From: Fomitopsis serialis | Taxonomy: Eukaryota; Basidiomycota; Agaricomycetes; Polyporales; Fomitopsidaceae | Assembly (NCBI RefSeq): GCF_022376445.1 | Contig: NW_025955366.1 | Location: forward strand, 1 to 34,828 | Reading direction: 5' to 3' | DNA length: 34,828 nucleotides | Part shown: piece by piece, positions 10,965 to 20,099 of the stretch | Numbering within the stretch: the first letter of the stretch is position 1 | How the letters are laid out: each line of letters opens with the position of its first letter | Position numbers and translations under genes: made by a program | The notes under the pieces: model-generated | Databases searched by the model: none | Told to the model about the DNA's origin: nothing | What the model saw: only the letters and a program-made list of their open reading frames with translations

Positions 10965-11560
10965 GTGTTAGTAGGTCCGGGTCGAGCGTTGTGACATTCT
11001 CCGATTGGCTGCTTTCCTTATCACTTTCATTCATCATTTCTTATTTCTCTTGGCTCTCTTGGTCTTCGGACCGTATTTTCCTGTATATACTCTGGGACTT
11101 GTTCCCTTCGAATCTCAGAGACCCCCTTACCCTCTCAATCTCACCTCGCACCGGGAGGTTCGTCAGCCAGTCAGTACGTTCGGAAGTCAGCAAGTTCGCC
11201 AGTCAGTCAGTACGTTCGAAGCCAGTCAGTCAGTTCGCCAGTACGTTCGCCAGCTCGTAGTTGCCCCGAGAGGCTCTACACTTCTTCTCCTGCCGTCGCT
11301 CGCCTTCCTTGTCACCGTTCGTTCGACACGTCTGTCGAAACCCTCCCTCCTACCTTCGAGGCTTAGCCCTCGTCTTCGAACAGTCTTCGACATCTTCGAA
11401 GCTCTCCCACGTCGTTCGGAGTCTTGTCCGTCCTCCTCCTTCTTACTTAGACCACTGTACAGCCCCTCGTACATCTCATAGACGCAGAGGCCTCGCATAC
11501 CACTGCTCGACCTCACGGTTGGGTTTTTGTGTGGCTTTTGTGTTCTTTTCGGTCGCGTCA

Positions 11561-12155
11561 GCAGCTGCCTTGAGAACCGGGTCCTCCTGGTCCTCAGGTT
11601 GGGGTACTGCGTCCCTACCCCTGACGTCTGTATCGATTCCATGTCACTTACTGTGTCAGTATCGGACATCTCAGCTGCCTGGCGGACAGTTGTCATTTTC
11701 TGATTTGTCTCTTCCAATACTGCAGCCAACTTCGCGTCAAGGTTGGCCGCATTCTGGCGAGACTCCTCGCGGAGCCGGCCCAGCGATATCTTGAAGTCGT
11801 CAAGTACGCTCAAGGCTTTTGCCGCCTTACGGGATCCCGTACGGGATCCTGTTCAAGAATTGGTTGCACTGGAAGCTCGGGATCGAGGTTTGTGCGGTTC
11901 TGTCCTCAAGCCAGCAGGATGCTCCTTCGCAGGCGCATCCTGTGTGTTGGTCGTATCAGTAGAAGTCGCTCGTCGAGATGACTGAGCCCTCCTGCTCGAT
12001 ACCCCTTCTTCGGGCCCTAGGTCCTCACGCTCCTTCTTGATGGAAGGAGACGACGAGGTCCCATGTGGTTGCGCTGGGGCCTCGACCTTACTGGTCGAGG
12101 CCTCATCACTTGGGTTGCCTTTCGGGGCAGTTGGTGACGACGTGTTGGTCGTCAT
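11561..12155 (-). pseudogene. Gag-like or coiled-coil protein N-terminus, broken
   Basis: A - strand frame starts at ATG 12155 and reads 100 residues (Ser/Thr/Pro-rich, basic) to a TGA at 11853. It continues in the same frame, with no shift, through TGSRKAAKALSVLDDFKI and a helical segment (LREESRQNAANLDAKLAAVL) to a Thr/Asp-rich part ending at the LTR junction. One nonsense codon therefore separates two halves of one protein. The composition resembles Gag N-termini of fungal retroelements, but no diagnostic motif remains. The gypsy LTR abuts at 11560, so either the gypsy element inserted here or the sequences were joined later. Confidence 0.45.
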
Positions 12156-12690
12156 CGAAGATGCTTTCTTTTGAAAGCGGCCACGGCTATCTCTTTGTGG
12201 TAGCGGCCTGCCTGTTCGGTCGTACTCTGTGATGGAGTGATGTTTTGTTATGATAGATCACGCTCGACGTTCTCAACGTCGTATTCGACCGCACGCACTT
12301 CTGTGTAGAAGTTCGAGTTTTCGAAGGAGCGTAAAAAAGTGTAACGCCCCCTTACTCACGCCGTGATATGCTGCACCCAGTCTCTATTCCAGAGTGGTGC
12401 GGTATTGGTGACGAGTGTAAAGGAGCTGGAACTCCCACACTCGCTGGCGCCTACGCACGTGATCGTGGATACATGATATGTCCTAAATTAGTAACTACGT
12501 GAATGTAACGTAGCCACGTTACAGAGGATCAGCTGTGAGATTGTGTCTCACAAACGATCATACATGAGACAGTGTCTCGGCGTGAGCAATCCATGAGCAT
12601 ATACTTTGAACTCCGCTGCGCCGAGCCTCTCTGTGCGGAGGGCTGCTGCGTGCAGCTCCTCTCAGCCGCGGCTGCCACGAGTAGTGCATT
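12156..12690. other. non-coding stretch with small palindromes
   Basis: No convincing gene. A 184-bp segment 12340-12523 starts TGTAACG and ends CGTTACA, so it could be a short LTR or LTR remnant of the adjacent - strand Gag-like element. Its right end is itself a small palindrome (TGTAACG TAGCCA CGTTACA). Two further hairpin-prone sites follow: GTGAGA/TCTCAC at 12535-12551 and GAGAC/GTCTC at 12566-12577. None is diagnostic. Confidence 0.3.
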
Positions 12691-12691
12691 G

Positions 12692-12800
12692 CAGGGGTTC
12701 GGGTAACCCGCGAGGGTCGCGGGTACGGGTACTCTCGGGTAGGGGTATGGGTACCGAGATCTCGACCCGCATACCCGCCGGTACCCGTAATAGGAAATGG
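12692..12800. repeat. GGGTACC-rich array, candidate 5' end of the hAT element
   Basis: Starting at CAGGGGTTCGGGTAACCCGC, the region contains many variants of CGGGTA, GGGTACGGGTA, TACCCG and GTACCCG in both orientations. Clusters of such short inverted motifs are usual in subterminal regions of hAT elements, where transposase binds, and CAGGGG is a common hAT terminus. The transposase gene starts about 300 bp downstream. I found no matching terminus after 16622, so the 3' end is lost or diverged. Confidence 0.4.
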
Positions 12801-12999
12801 GTGCGCGGCGCCTTCGGGCACTCACCACCCACTCAGATCTGAATCTGGTGGCTGACACAGCCACCAGAAATGGAGCTTCAGGAACCGGATGATAGGATAT
12901 TCATATTTTCGAGATTGCATAAGCACACGGCGCAGTACTAGTTACCAGCCCACCCTACCATCAATCAACAAGTCTCCCCCTCCCCCGAGACTGCCCTCA

Positions 13000-15900
13000 A
13001 TGTCCGGGAAGCACCCAAAGCGAAAGGCGGCCTCGCCCACACGCCGCGCGATGTATATGAAACGCGCGCGCACTCAGAGTCCCGACTCGGGTTCAGAGAC
13101 AAGCCTACCCAAGACAACCAAGCCTCCTAAGAAAAAAGTGAGCCGCCCAACAGCACGGGGGCCCGAGCCAGCTTCAGGCCATCCATCCACCTCAGCGAGC
13201 TCTGGTACCACGACAACGACAGGGGAACCAGGGGCCGCATCCACAAGGCATAGGCAGAACACGAGCACCAGCAAGACATCGAAGAGGTCGACACGGAATG
13301 GGTCTGTAACTGTCGAGGATGTTGTCGACGAGGATGAAGTGATAACCATGCACTCGACGTCCGACCTGGATGAGGAAGACAAGGGGAGTAGTGGTGAGGA
13401 TGGTGTGGAGGATGATGCTGCCGAAGAGAACGCCGAGAATGAGCTTAGTGAGTGATACTAATGCAACAATCCCAATGACGAACTCACCTGTCATCGTAGA
13501 ACGCATGCAAAGGAAATGGACAGCATCCGTGTACGCTTTCTTCAAGCCAGATGTCCTGATCGAGCACCGCAACGGCGGCCGGCGCGTGCACAGCTTCCAG
13601 TGTGCGAACACAGGCTGCAAGCAGGTCATTTGGCGGTCACTCGGGACGAAGGACGTGTCGTCGACATCGAACATGAGGAAGCATGTGAAGGCCTGCTGGA
13701 GCCCTGAGGCACTACAAGCCGCGGACGCAATCGGGTCAGCTGCGAAGGCCAAAGACAAAATACAAACTTACCGAAGAACCCAAGATATCAAGGTCGCATT
13801 TGGGAATGTCGGGAAGAAGACAGTAACCTTTTCGACACGTCAGCATACTGCTTCGGAGACTCGGTATGATCACGAACTTACCTGGGATACATATGTTTGA
13901 CACAGTTCAAGGGCCGAGATCGTTCGCTGGGTGTCGGAGAGCATGCGCCCATTCAACATCGTGAAGGATCGAGGATTCAACAGCTTGATGAAGACAGGGC
14001 GTCCGGAGTACAAGATACCATCGCCGACTACGGTCGGGCGCGATGTACGGAAGATCTTCGAACGTACGCGCAAACGCGTCGCAAAGATGTTGAAGGTGCA
14101 TATTGACTGTCATGTGATCTGACGCGAGACTCGAAGGACAGATTGAGGACTCACCAATGCGACCCACAGGAATACGACGGCGATTTGAACTTCGCTACCG
14201 ACGCATGGACTTCGCCCAACCAAAAGGCCATGGTCGCCTTCACCGTCCACTTCGAACGTGACGGCGAACCAATACGCCTTGTCCTTGATGTTCTTGAGGT
14301 GCCGGTGTCCCACAGTGGCTTGAATCTGGCCGATGTGTTTGCGAAGATGCTGGAAGATCTGGGCCTCGAGACGAAGGTCAGTGAGACGAGGTTTGAGACT
14401 GCAACATACATACTTACCTTGTTACACAGGTGCTCGGTGTGACCTGCGACAACGCCTCCTCGAACGACGTCATGATCGACGAGCTCGAGCTGATGCTCAA
14501 GGGCTTCCCTGGGCGCCGCTCGCGCTCGCGATGTTTTTGCCATATTGTCAACCTAGTAGCAAAGGCACTGCTCCGTCAGTTCGAGCCACCCAAACCGAAA
14601 CGCAAGAAGAAAGGGGATGTAGACGACACTGACCTTAATGAGGACGATGTCGATGATCAATCGCTGACCGAGTGGGATCAGGAGTTGCAGAAGCTGATGG
14701 AGGACTTGGATTTCGACGAAGACCCTGCGGACCCCCATGCTGACGACGTGGATGGCCTGTGGGATGCAAACGAAGAGATCGACGAGGCCGGCAGGGCCAG
14801 CAACGAGGCGCAGGTCCGCCCGGTCAAGATGATGCTGCTAAAGGTCAGTTTTCGAACTCTTTATGTAGTCAGACCACTCACCGTGTCGTGCCCACAGCTA
14901 CGAAAGATTTCCATGTTGATACACCACTCGCCGACGCTGCTCTTGCCAGCCTGGGAGAGAGCAGTCGAGGCCGTCAAACTGAAAGTGAACAAGCTGCCGC
15001 GGGATGTACGTACCAGGTGGAACTCGACGTTCCGTATGCTGGATGTAGCACTCCAGTACCGGCGTGCCATCGAACGGATGACTGAGGCGCAGGCGAATAA
15101 CCTGCGCCAGTGGGAGCTGAATGAGCGAGAGTGGACGATTGCACAGCAACTCTGTGACGTCCTTCGGGTGAGTCACTTTGGTCACTTTGTGGGTCCACAC
15201 TGTTACTTACTCGTTTCGTACCACAATGCCTAATACGTGCACTGCCCTCTGCCCTGGTCACGCCCGCGCCCGCCTTGCCGCGTACCCACAACCGCTCATC
15301 TCTGCTTGCTCACTTGCCTGCGGCCTGCGTCAACCTTGCGGCGGGTTCGCCCACGGCCCGGGGAACGTCACTACGTGTTGTACTCGCCTCATGGACTCTT
15401 CCTTCGGCTCCTCGACGCCTCGGTCTCTTCGTGCTTTCCCCTATTCAAACACGCGCGCACCGCGGCAGGTCTTTGCCGACGCGACCGAATTTTTCTCGCG
15501 TGAAGGCGAGGAGGCCCCGACTCTCACGGATGTCATCCCATCCATGGATGAGATTGACGAGCAACTTGCGACGGACACCACGGACACGACGCTCGATCCA
15601 GCCATTCGCGTCGCCGTCGGGTGTGCCAAACGAACCATCAATCATTACTACGACAAGACCGATGAGTCGGCGGCATACCGCATCGCAATGAGTACGTACC
15701 TCGGTGTCAGGTAGTACACGGACTGTCACTGATCAAACTATGATCAGTTCTCAACCCCCGTTATAAGCTCCAATACTTCACCGAGCATGGGTGGCTCGCC
15801 AGCTGGGTCAGCGACGCACGTCTCGCTGCAAAGGAAGCATACGAAGGGGATTGGAAAGGCCGGCCTCCCCGCAAAGCCCGCGCGACGAAGAAGGGTGCCG

Positions 15901-16622
15901 ACGCTGAGCCATCGGTACGCCTATTGATTGTGTCCTCTCATTTTTTACCCAGCTGATCATCTCGAGTGTCAGACATCTACGTCTGGTGCTCAGGCCCAAG
16001 ACTCGGACGATGGCGTGGGTGCTCCAAAGGGCAAGGGCCGCAAGGTCAACATGTTCGATGCTGCTCGTGCGAAGCGTAAGCAGGCGGCTGCACCGGTGAC
16101 AGATGAGTTCGAACACTACCTCGCTGCTGAGCCTGATCGGAGCATCGACAATGTGCTGGAGTGGTGGACATCGAACGACGCGCACAAGACGTATCCAACG
16201 TTGTCTCGCATGGCGTGTTGCTATCTAACCATTCCTCGTAAGTATTCCTCATCCCTCGTCTTCTTCGAATGCTGATTGATACAGCTACATCGGTCGGCGT
16301 TGAGCGCCTGTTCAGCCAGGGCCGGATTATTGTAACACACCTGCGAAATGGCTTGTCGGCCGCCTCGATCCGCGCATTGATGTGCCTCAATAACTGGAGT
16401 CCTCTCGGCATGGTCAAGGACACTGACATTCTCGCCGTGACAACAGAAGATCCGTCGAAGGATGCTGAGGAGGATGCTGAGGAGGTATGGGGTGTCAATG
16501 GGCCCTTGGATCATATGTACATCAGGAAAAACCAGGTTTGCTTGTCAAGCCACATGGCAACACATAAATGCTTGGACAACTTGGTTAAGTGTTTCAGGAC
16601 CTGTAAGGCTTTGTCAAAATAG
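13000..16622 (+). CDS. hAT-family transposase with BED zinc finger
   Basis: Predicted join(13000..13447,13500..13863,13906..14095,14170..14376,14430..14843,14898..15167,15469..15691,15748..15914,15973..16237,16285..16622), 961 aa, no frameshift or stop. Residues 1-150 are a basic/acidic low-complexity tail. A BED-type finger follows (FQCANTGCKQ ... NMRKHVKACW). The RNase H-like core shows LNFATDAWTSPN (first Asp), GVTCDNASSNDVMIDEL (second Asp), the CxxH of CFCHIVNLVAK and RTRWNSTFRMLD; the C-terminal dimerisation region has TSVGVERLFSQGR (catalytic Glu) and LRNGLSAASIRALMCLNNW. It moves DNA by cut and paste. Intron 6 (15168-15468, 301 bp) is far longer than the others. The final 30 or so residues look foreign. 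An in-frame upstream ATG exists at 12889; 13000 was chosen because the protein begins there in normal composition. Confidence 0.85.
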
Positions 16623-16947
16623 CCGTGCTTGCATAAGATGCAGTTTCCTTGACTAAGCATCCCTTCAAGAAGATATTGTGTTACCTGCAAGCAAATTTTG
16701 GCTAGGGGATTTTCTTTATTCTCGGAGGTCTTACATTGACTCAATCATGAGTTCTTAAGTATGCATTTTCAGGCGTACTACTTTCAAAGTATCTATCATA
16801 GTAAATGTAGTACTTCTATCTAGTAGTCTCAGTGTGCTCTCTATGGACGTTGGTGGTCTGTGTCCAGAACACAAATTGGAACTGGCAAGGCCATCTGGAT
16901 GCATTTTATGAGTCCGGTACGGTGTGCACAGACACAACTTGCACGAT
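16623..16947. other. AT-richer stretch 3' of the hAT gene
   Basis: Visibly richer in A/T than both neighbours. It encodes nothing I can recognise on either strand. The last codons of the hAT ORF (from about 16520) already have this composition, which suggests the hAT 3' end was replaced by another sequence. No TIR or duplication could be paired with the array at 12692. Confidence 0.35.
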
Positions 16948-17461
16948 TCACGGAGCCTGACGAACAGCCTGCGCCTGGTCGCCGCATTGAACAACTGAGT
17001 GTTCATTCTGCCTGCTGCCAAATCCGCCAACGCTCTCGCAGCGTTCTGCGACGGCACTGGGGGAGTCGCTTGTGTACGAGACATTCTCGAATGCGGTCAT
17101 GGTGTAGGAAAGGTTGCGGCCATTTTGGACTGTAAATGGTGGATCATGCAGGAGCTGTAACAAGCTATCAGTGACCCCAATGCCATGCACCCGTATTAGA
17201 CTCACTGTAATAAGCGGGTCTATGAGGATTGAGATCACGCACTGGCAGGTTGGTAAGGCATCAAGATACGTCTACATTTAAGGGGTACGCGCTGGAGAGT
17301 AGGTCAGTGATGTCGGTGCTAAAGGGAGCGTCAACAACAGCACCACAAGTCACAATATGGTGCACGGCTACTCACAGTACTTGGGAGATGCGGTTGATGC
17401 TGGTGAGGCCGGTGAATACTTCGGCAACGAAGGGAGACATCTGGGCAGGAGCGTACATCAT
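16948..17461 (-). CDS. small spliced fragment, unknown
   Basis: On the - strand, exon 17461-17376 begins MMYAPAQMSPFVAEVFTGL and ends at a GTGAGT donor. Three short following exons joined by GT...AG introns give TDITDLLSSAYPLN, CVISILIDPLIT and LLHDPPFTVQNGRNLSYTM, reading to about 16948. Phases can be joined, so this is probably a real gene or gene fragment, but I recognise no family. It lies downstream of the RPB1-derived segment on the same strand. Confidence 0.3.
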
Positions 17462-17542
17462 GTCAGTCACAGAATCCAAGGGTACAAGTCATTTAAACCT
17501 ACACGTCGGAGAGTTGCAGACGTCAGAAGCCAGGTTGAACGA

Positions 17543-18850
17543 CTAGGATGGACTCTTGGCTGAGTACTGTGGTGACGTTGGGCTGAATGACGGGGACTGC
17601 GGGCTGTAACGAGGTGATGTCGGGGATAATGATGGGGAAGTAGGTGAGTACCGAGGACTCGTGGGCGAGTATCCTGGCAATGTGAGATTCAGCGCTGCTG
17701 ACGTCGGCGAGTATGTAGGCGAAGTTGGTCCACGCACTCGGGATCATACCAAATCTCTACCACTGCCGTGACAGTGCACAGAGACGTGCGATGTGCGGTG
17801 CGAGGAACACGGACAGTGAGGGCGTCTTGATGTTCGTCGCAACATTGATGATTTCCTTCAACCGCGGCACGCAGAGCGTGACATTCTCACTGGATACACC
17901 TGCGTGATGGAACGTGTTCAGTGTCATCTGCGTCGCTGGTTCGCCGATAGACTGCGTACCACACATCTCACCTGGCTGCGCCACGGTTTGATTGAACTTC
18001 GCCCGGGCCTCCCCATGCAGCGAACGTAGCACAAAGGAGCCAGTGGGACCCGGTGCGGAACAGGAGTGTTGCATTGTTCTGGGTCTCCTGCGATACTATA
18101 CGACTGTCGCCACGAATGACAACCAGCCGCTCCGCCAGCTCGCACACGGAGTCGATAACGTAAGCTGGGTCGAGGTCGCTTAGTTTGCGTCGGTCGATAT
18201 GGAAGATCTGCACCGTGTTCTGTACACTACGCTGAAAGTTGACACGAAGGTGGTGAGGGACACTGGAATCCTGCGCGGAATACGAACTTGCGTAACAGAC
18301 GGTGATCCTGGACGACTCGGAGGCTTCGCTTGCAGCTCCAGAGAACTGTTGTCCAAGCCAATGGCCTGTCCACCCGGTGTTGATTGTGGCAGCTGTGCGC
18401 GCGTGCATCCAGAGGACCTAGACCGTCTGCCGCGTTATCAACGGGTACCCCATCGTAGACACGACACTCGCCAAAACGCCATCTGTCATGTCTTTGCCAC
18501 GACCGACGTGCTTCGTCGCGCCTCGCATACCCACAAGTCGGAACTCCGTACGTCGCGTCTTCGTTGAACAGCGACCACAGGACATCACATGCAGTTCGTT
18601 CAAAACAGCGTACTTGTCCGTCTTCACTGGGCGTCAATATGTTGCATATTAGATTGTATGGACGGATGGTGGCGATGATGGCAGGCGTGACATGGTGCGG
18701 TAGCCTTCCGGGAGGGACCCACAAAGAAGCACTAGTGTGCGCATCAACACAGCGCGGACAGGGGTGCTCCACGGTCAGTTTGCCGGACATCGATCATCCG
18801 GCCGAGGTCAAACTTGAAGATGACGGTGGGCACGACGTGGACCAGCTGTG
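17543..18850 (-). pseudogene. RPB1: RNA polymerase II largest subunit (RPB1) pseudogene fragment with CTD
   Basis: RPB1 forms the Pol II active centre and carries the C-terminal heptad tail. Clear matches: VQIFHIDRRKLSDLDPAYVI and ELAERLVVIRGDS (18058-18243), [20 protein letters not shown] and [20 protein letters not shown] (about 17850-18000), [19 protein letters not shown], then VEIWYDPE and CTD heptads [28 protein letters not shown] ending at 17543. Upstream, weaker collinear matches reach about 18850 (SSLELQAK, VYDG, LTPSE, RLPHH). It is broken: the LAA before QSIGEP is missing, about 20 residues are lost at two places with frame changes, and about 300 residues are deleted between EIWYDP and the CTD. 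A whole Pol II subunit cannot be made. The active gene must be elsewhere. Confidence 0.75.
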
Positions 18851-20099
18851 CACGGCGGAGTAGCGCACCGAGAGGGCTCAGCAGCGTGCGCGTTGACACA
18901 GCGTGAACGGGTGCGCCAGTTCGCCAGAAGACGATACGTTGTGTACTGTACTCGATCATCCGGCGACGGCGATAGGATGCTGCGCTCGGAGGGTGCATAG
19001 CAGCCACACATAGTGCGGTTGTGCGGTGTGCATATTGGGACCCGGGCCTGCGCGCAGATGAGATAGGTTGAGGTCCTGCCTGCTTGAAGCACAAGGTGCT
19101 TACCGACGCGAGCATGGGCTTGACCAGCAAGCTCGACGCGCCACGCACGATGAATGCCAACTGCCCCGTGGTACTGTCGCACCTGCCAGATTGAACCCGG
19201 TGAGTGACGACGGTGGAACTGATATCAGGACACATACGCACACTTCGAGGTCGCCACAACGCATGGCCCGAGGCTTGCTTGCCGGAAGACGATATATGGT
19301 GTCTTCGTCGGTCATGCCGATGCGCAGGGTATGTGCTCGCCACGAAGGACCTCGTTAGCATCCCGAGGAGCAGTGTCGAGCACCGGCCGTTCACGTAGGT
19401 ACCAGAACACTGTAAAGCCAGGCTAGGTCAGTCAATGAAGCTGACAGGCAGATGGTACGATGCGCACCAGTGTCCTGCGTGTTCTCCGTCTCTGCGCATA
19501 TGTGCTTGCAAGGCAGAGCCTGCAAGTCGTGGACATCGTGGCCGTCTCTCCGGTCGATCGGCATGCGCAATTGGGCGAACCTGCTGTACTTCGGATGTCA
19601 GCTGTCCGTGTGCATCATTTCCCGCTCGGACCGCTGGCGGGCGAGGGCGAGCAGAGTCCGCTATTACGGAACCACCCCTGGTTCTACAGCGTGGATGACG
19701 ATACGAGGCTCGAGCACGCTGGCTGTAGGAGGTGTGAAAGATCGCAACCATGTGCAAGGACGTGGCGCATAGACGTACTGGGTTCACGACGCCCTCGGAT
19801 ACTGGGCGACGGGCCTTGTCCACGTCGTCTGCCCGGGCCTCGTATGGTGGACAGTGTGTCCTCTCAGGTATTGTCTTCGTGCGGGAGGCACGGAGCAGCT
19901 TGAACGTTGACCGGTGCGGGAATGTCGAAGGCGGCCTACTGCATGCGCAAGTGAGTGAGTAATGTAGATTGACAAGTCAACAACGTACTGGAACTGGATC
20001 AGGATATTCTTCAGACGAAGGGCAACTGTTGTGGTGGGTACTGCGCAGGTAGGGTTTAATATTACAGTGCCAAGGTCAATGTGGTCATACGTAGGGTTG
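18851..20099. other. no recognisable gene; possibly decayed upstream RPB1
   Basis: Many short ORFs on both strands, none with recognisable motifs. - strand frames continue to look protein-like in places (around 19100-19400, DEDTIYRLPASKPRAM), so this may be an even more decayed continuation of the RPB1 copy or another gene. I could not align it to a family by eye. Confidence 0.3.

Larger units (their letters stand above)
1..11560 (+). mobile_element. Ty3/gypsy LTR retrotransposon, 5' end cut by window
   Basis: Bases 1-1091 recur in direct orientation at 10472-11560 at roughly 97% identity by eye (about 25-30 differences, including several single-base indels). Directly after the first copy is a TGG-initial primer-binding-like site at 1095-1111; a purine run at 9886-9897 precedes the second copy. 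Between them lie gag, then protease, reverse transcriptase, RNase H and integrase, the Ty3/gypsy order. The coding regions carry at least a dozen frameshifts, so the copy cannot make Gag-Pol by itself. An antisense spliced gene fills the space between pol and the 3' LTR. The 3' end joins a truncated - strand Gag-like frame at 11561. The element's true left end and its target-site duplication lie outside the window. Confidence 0.93.
9898..11560 (+). repeat. 3' LTR (about 1.66 kb)
   Basis: The 3' boundary at 11560 is set by loss of identity with the 5' LTR and by its CA end. The 5' boundary is inferred from the purine tract and the TGA...TCA termini, because the matching part of the 5' LTR is outside the window. 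It contains a TATATA box at 11084-11089, the microrepeat at 11157-11257 and two antisense ORFs at 10121-10438 and 10578-10964. An LTR of 1.66 kb is long for a fungal gypsy element. Confidence 0.8.

Noticed and set aside
12692..12800. telomere-like repeat
   Set aside because: Motifs are GGGTACC variants in both orientations, not tandem TTAGGG.
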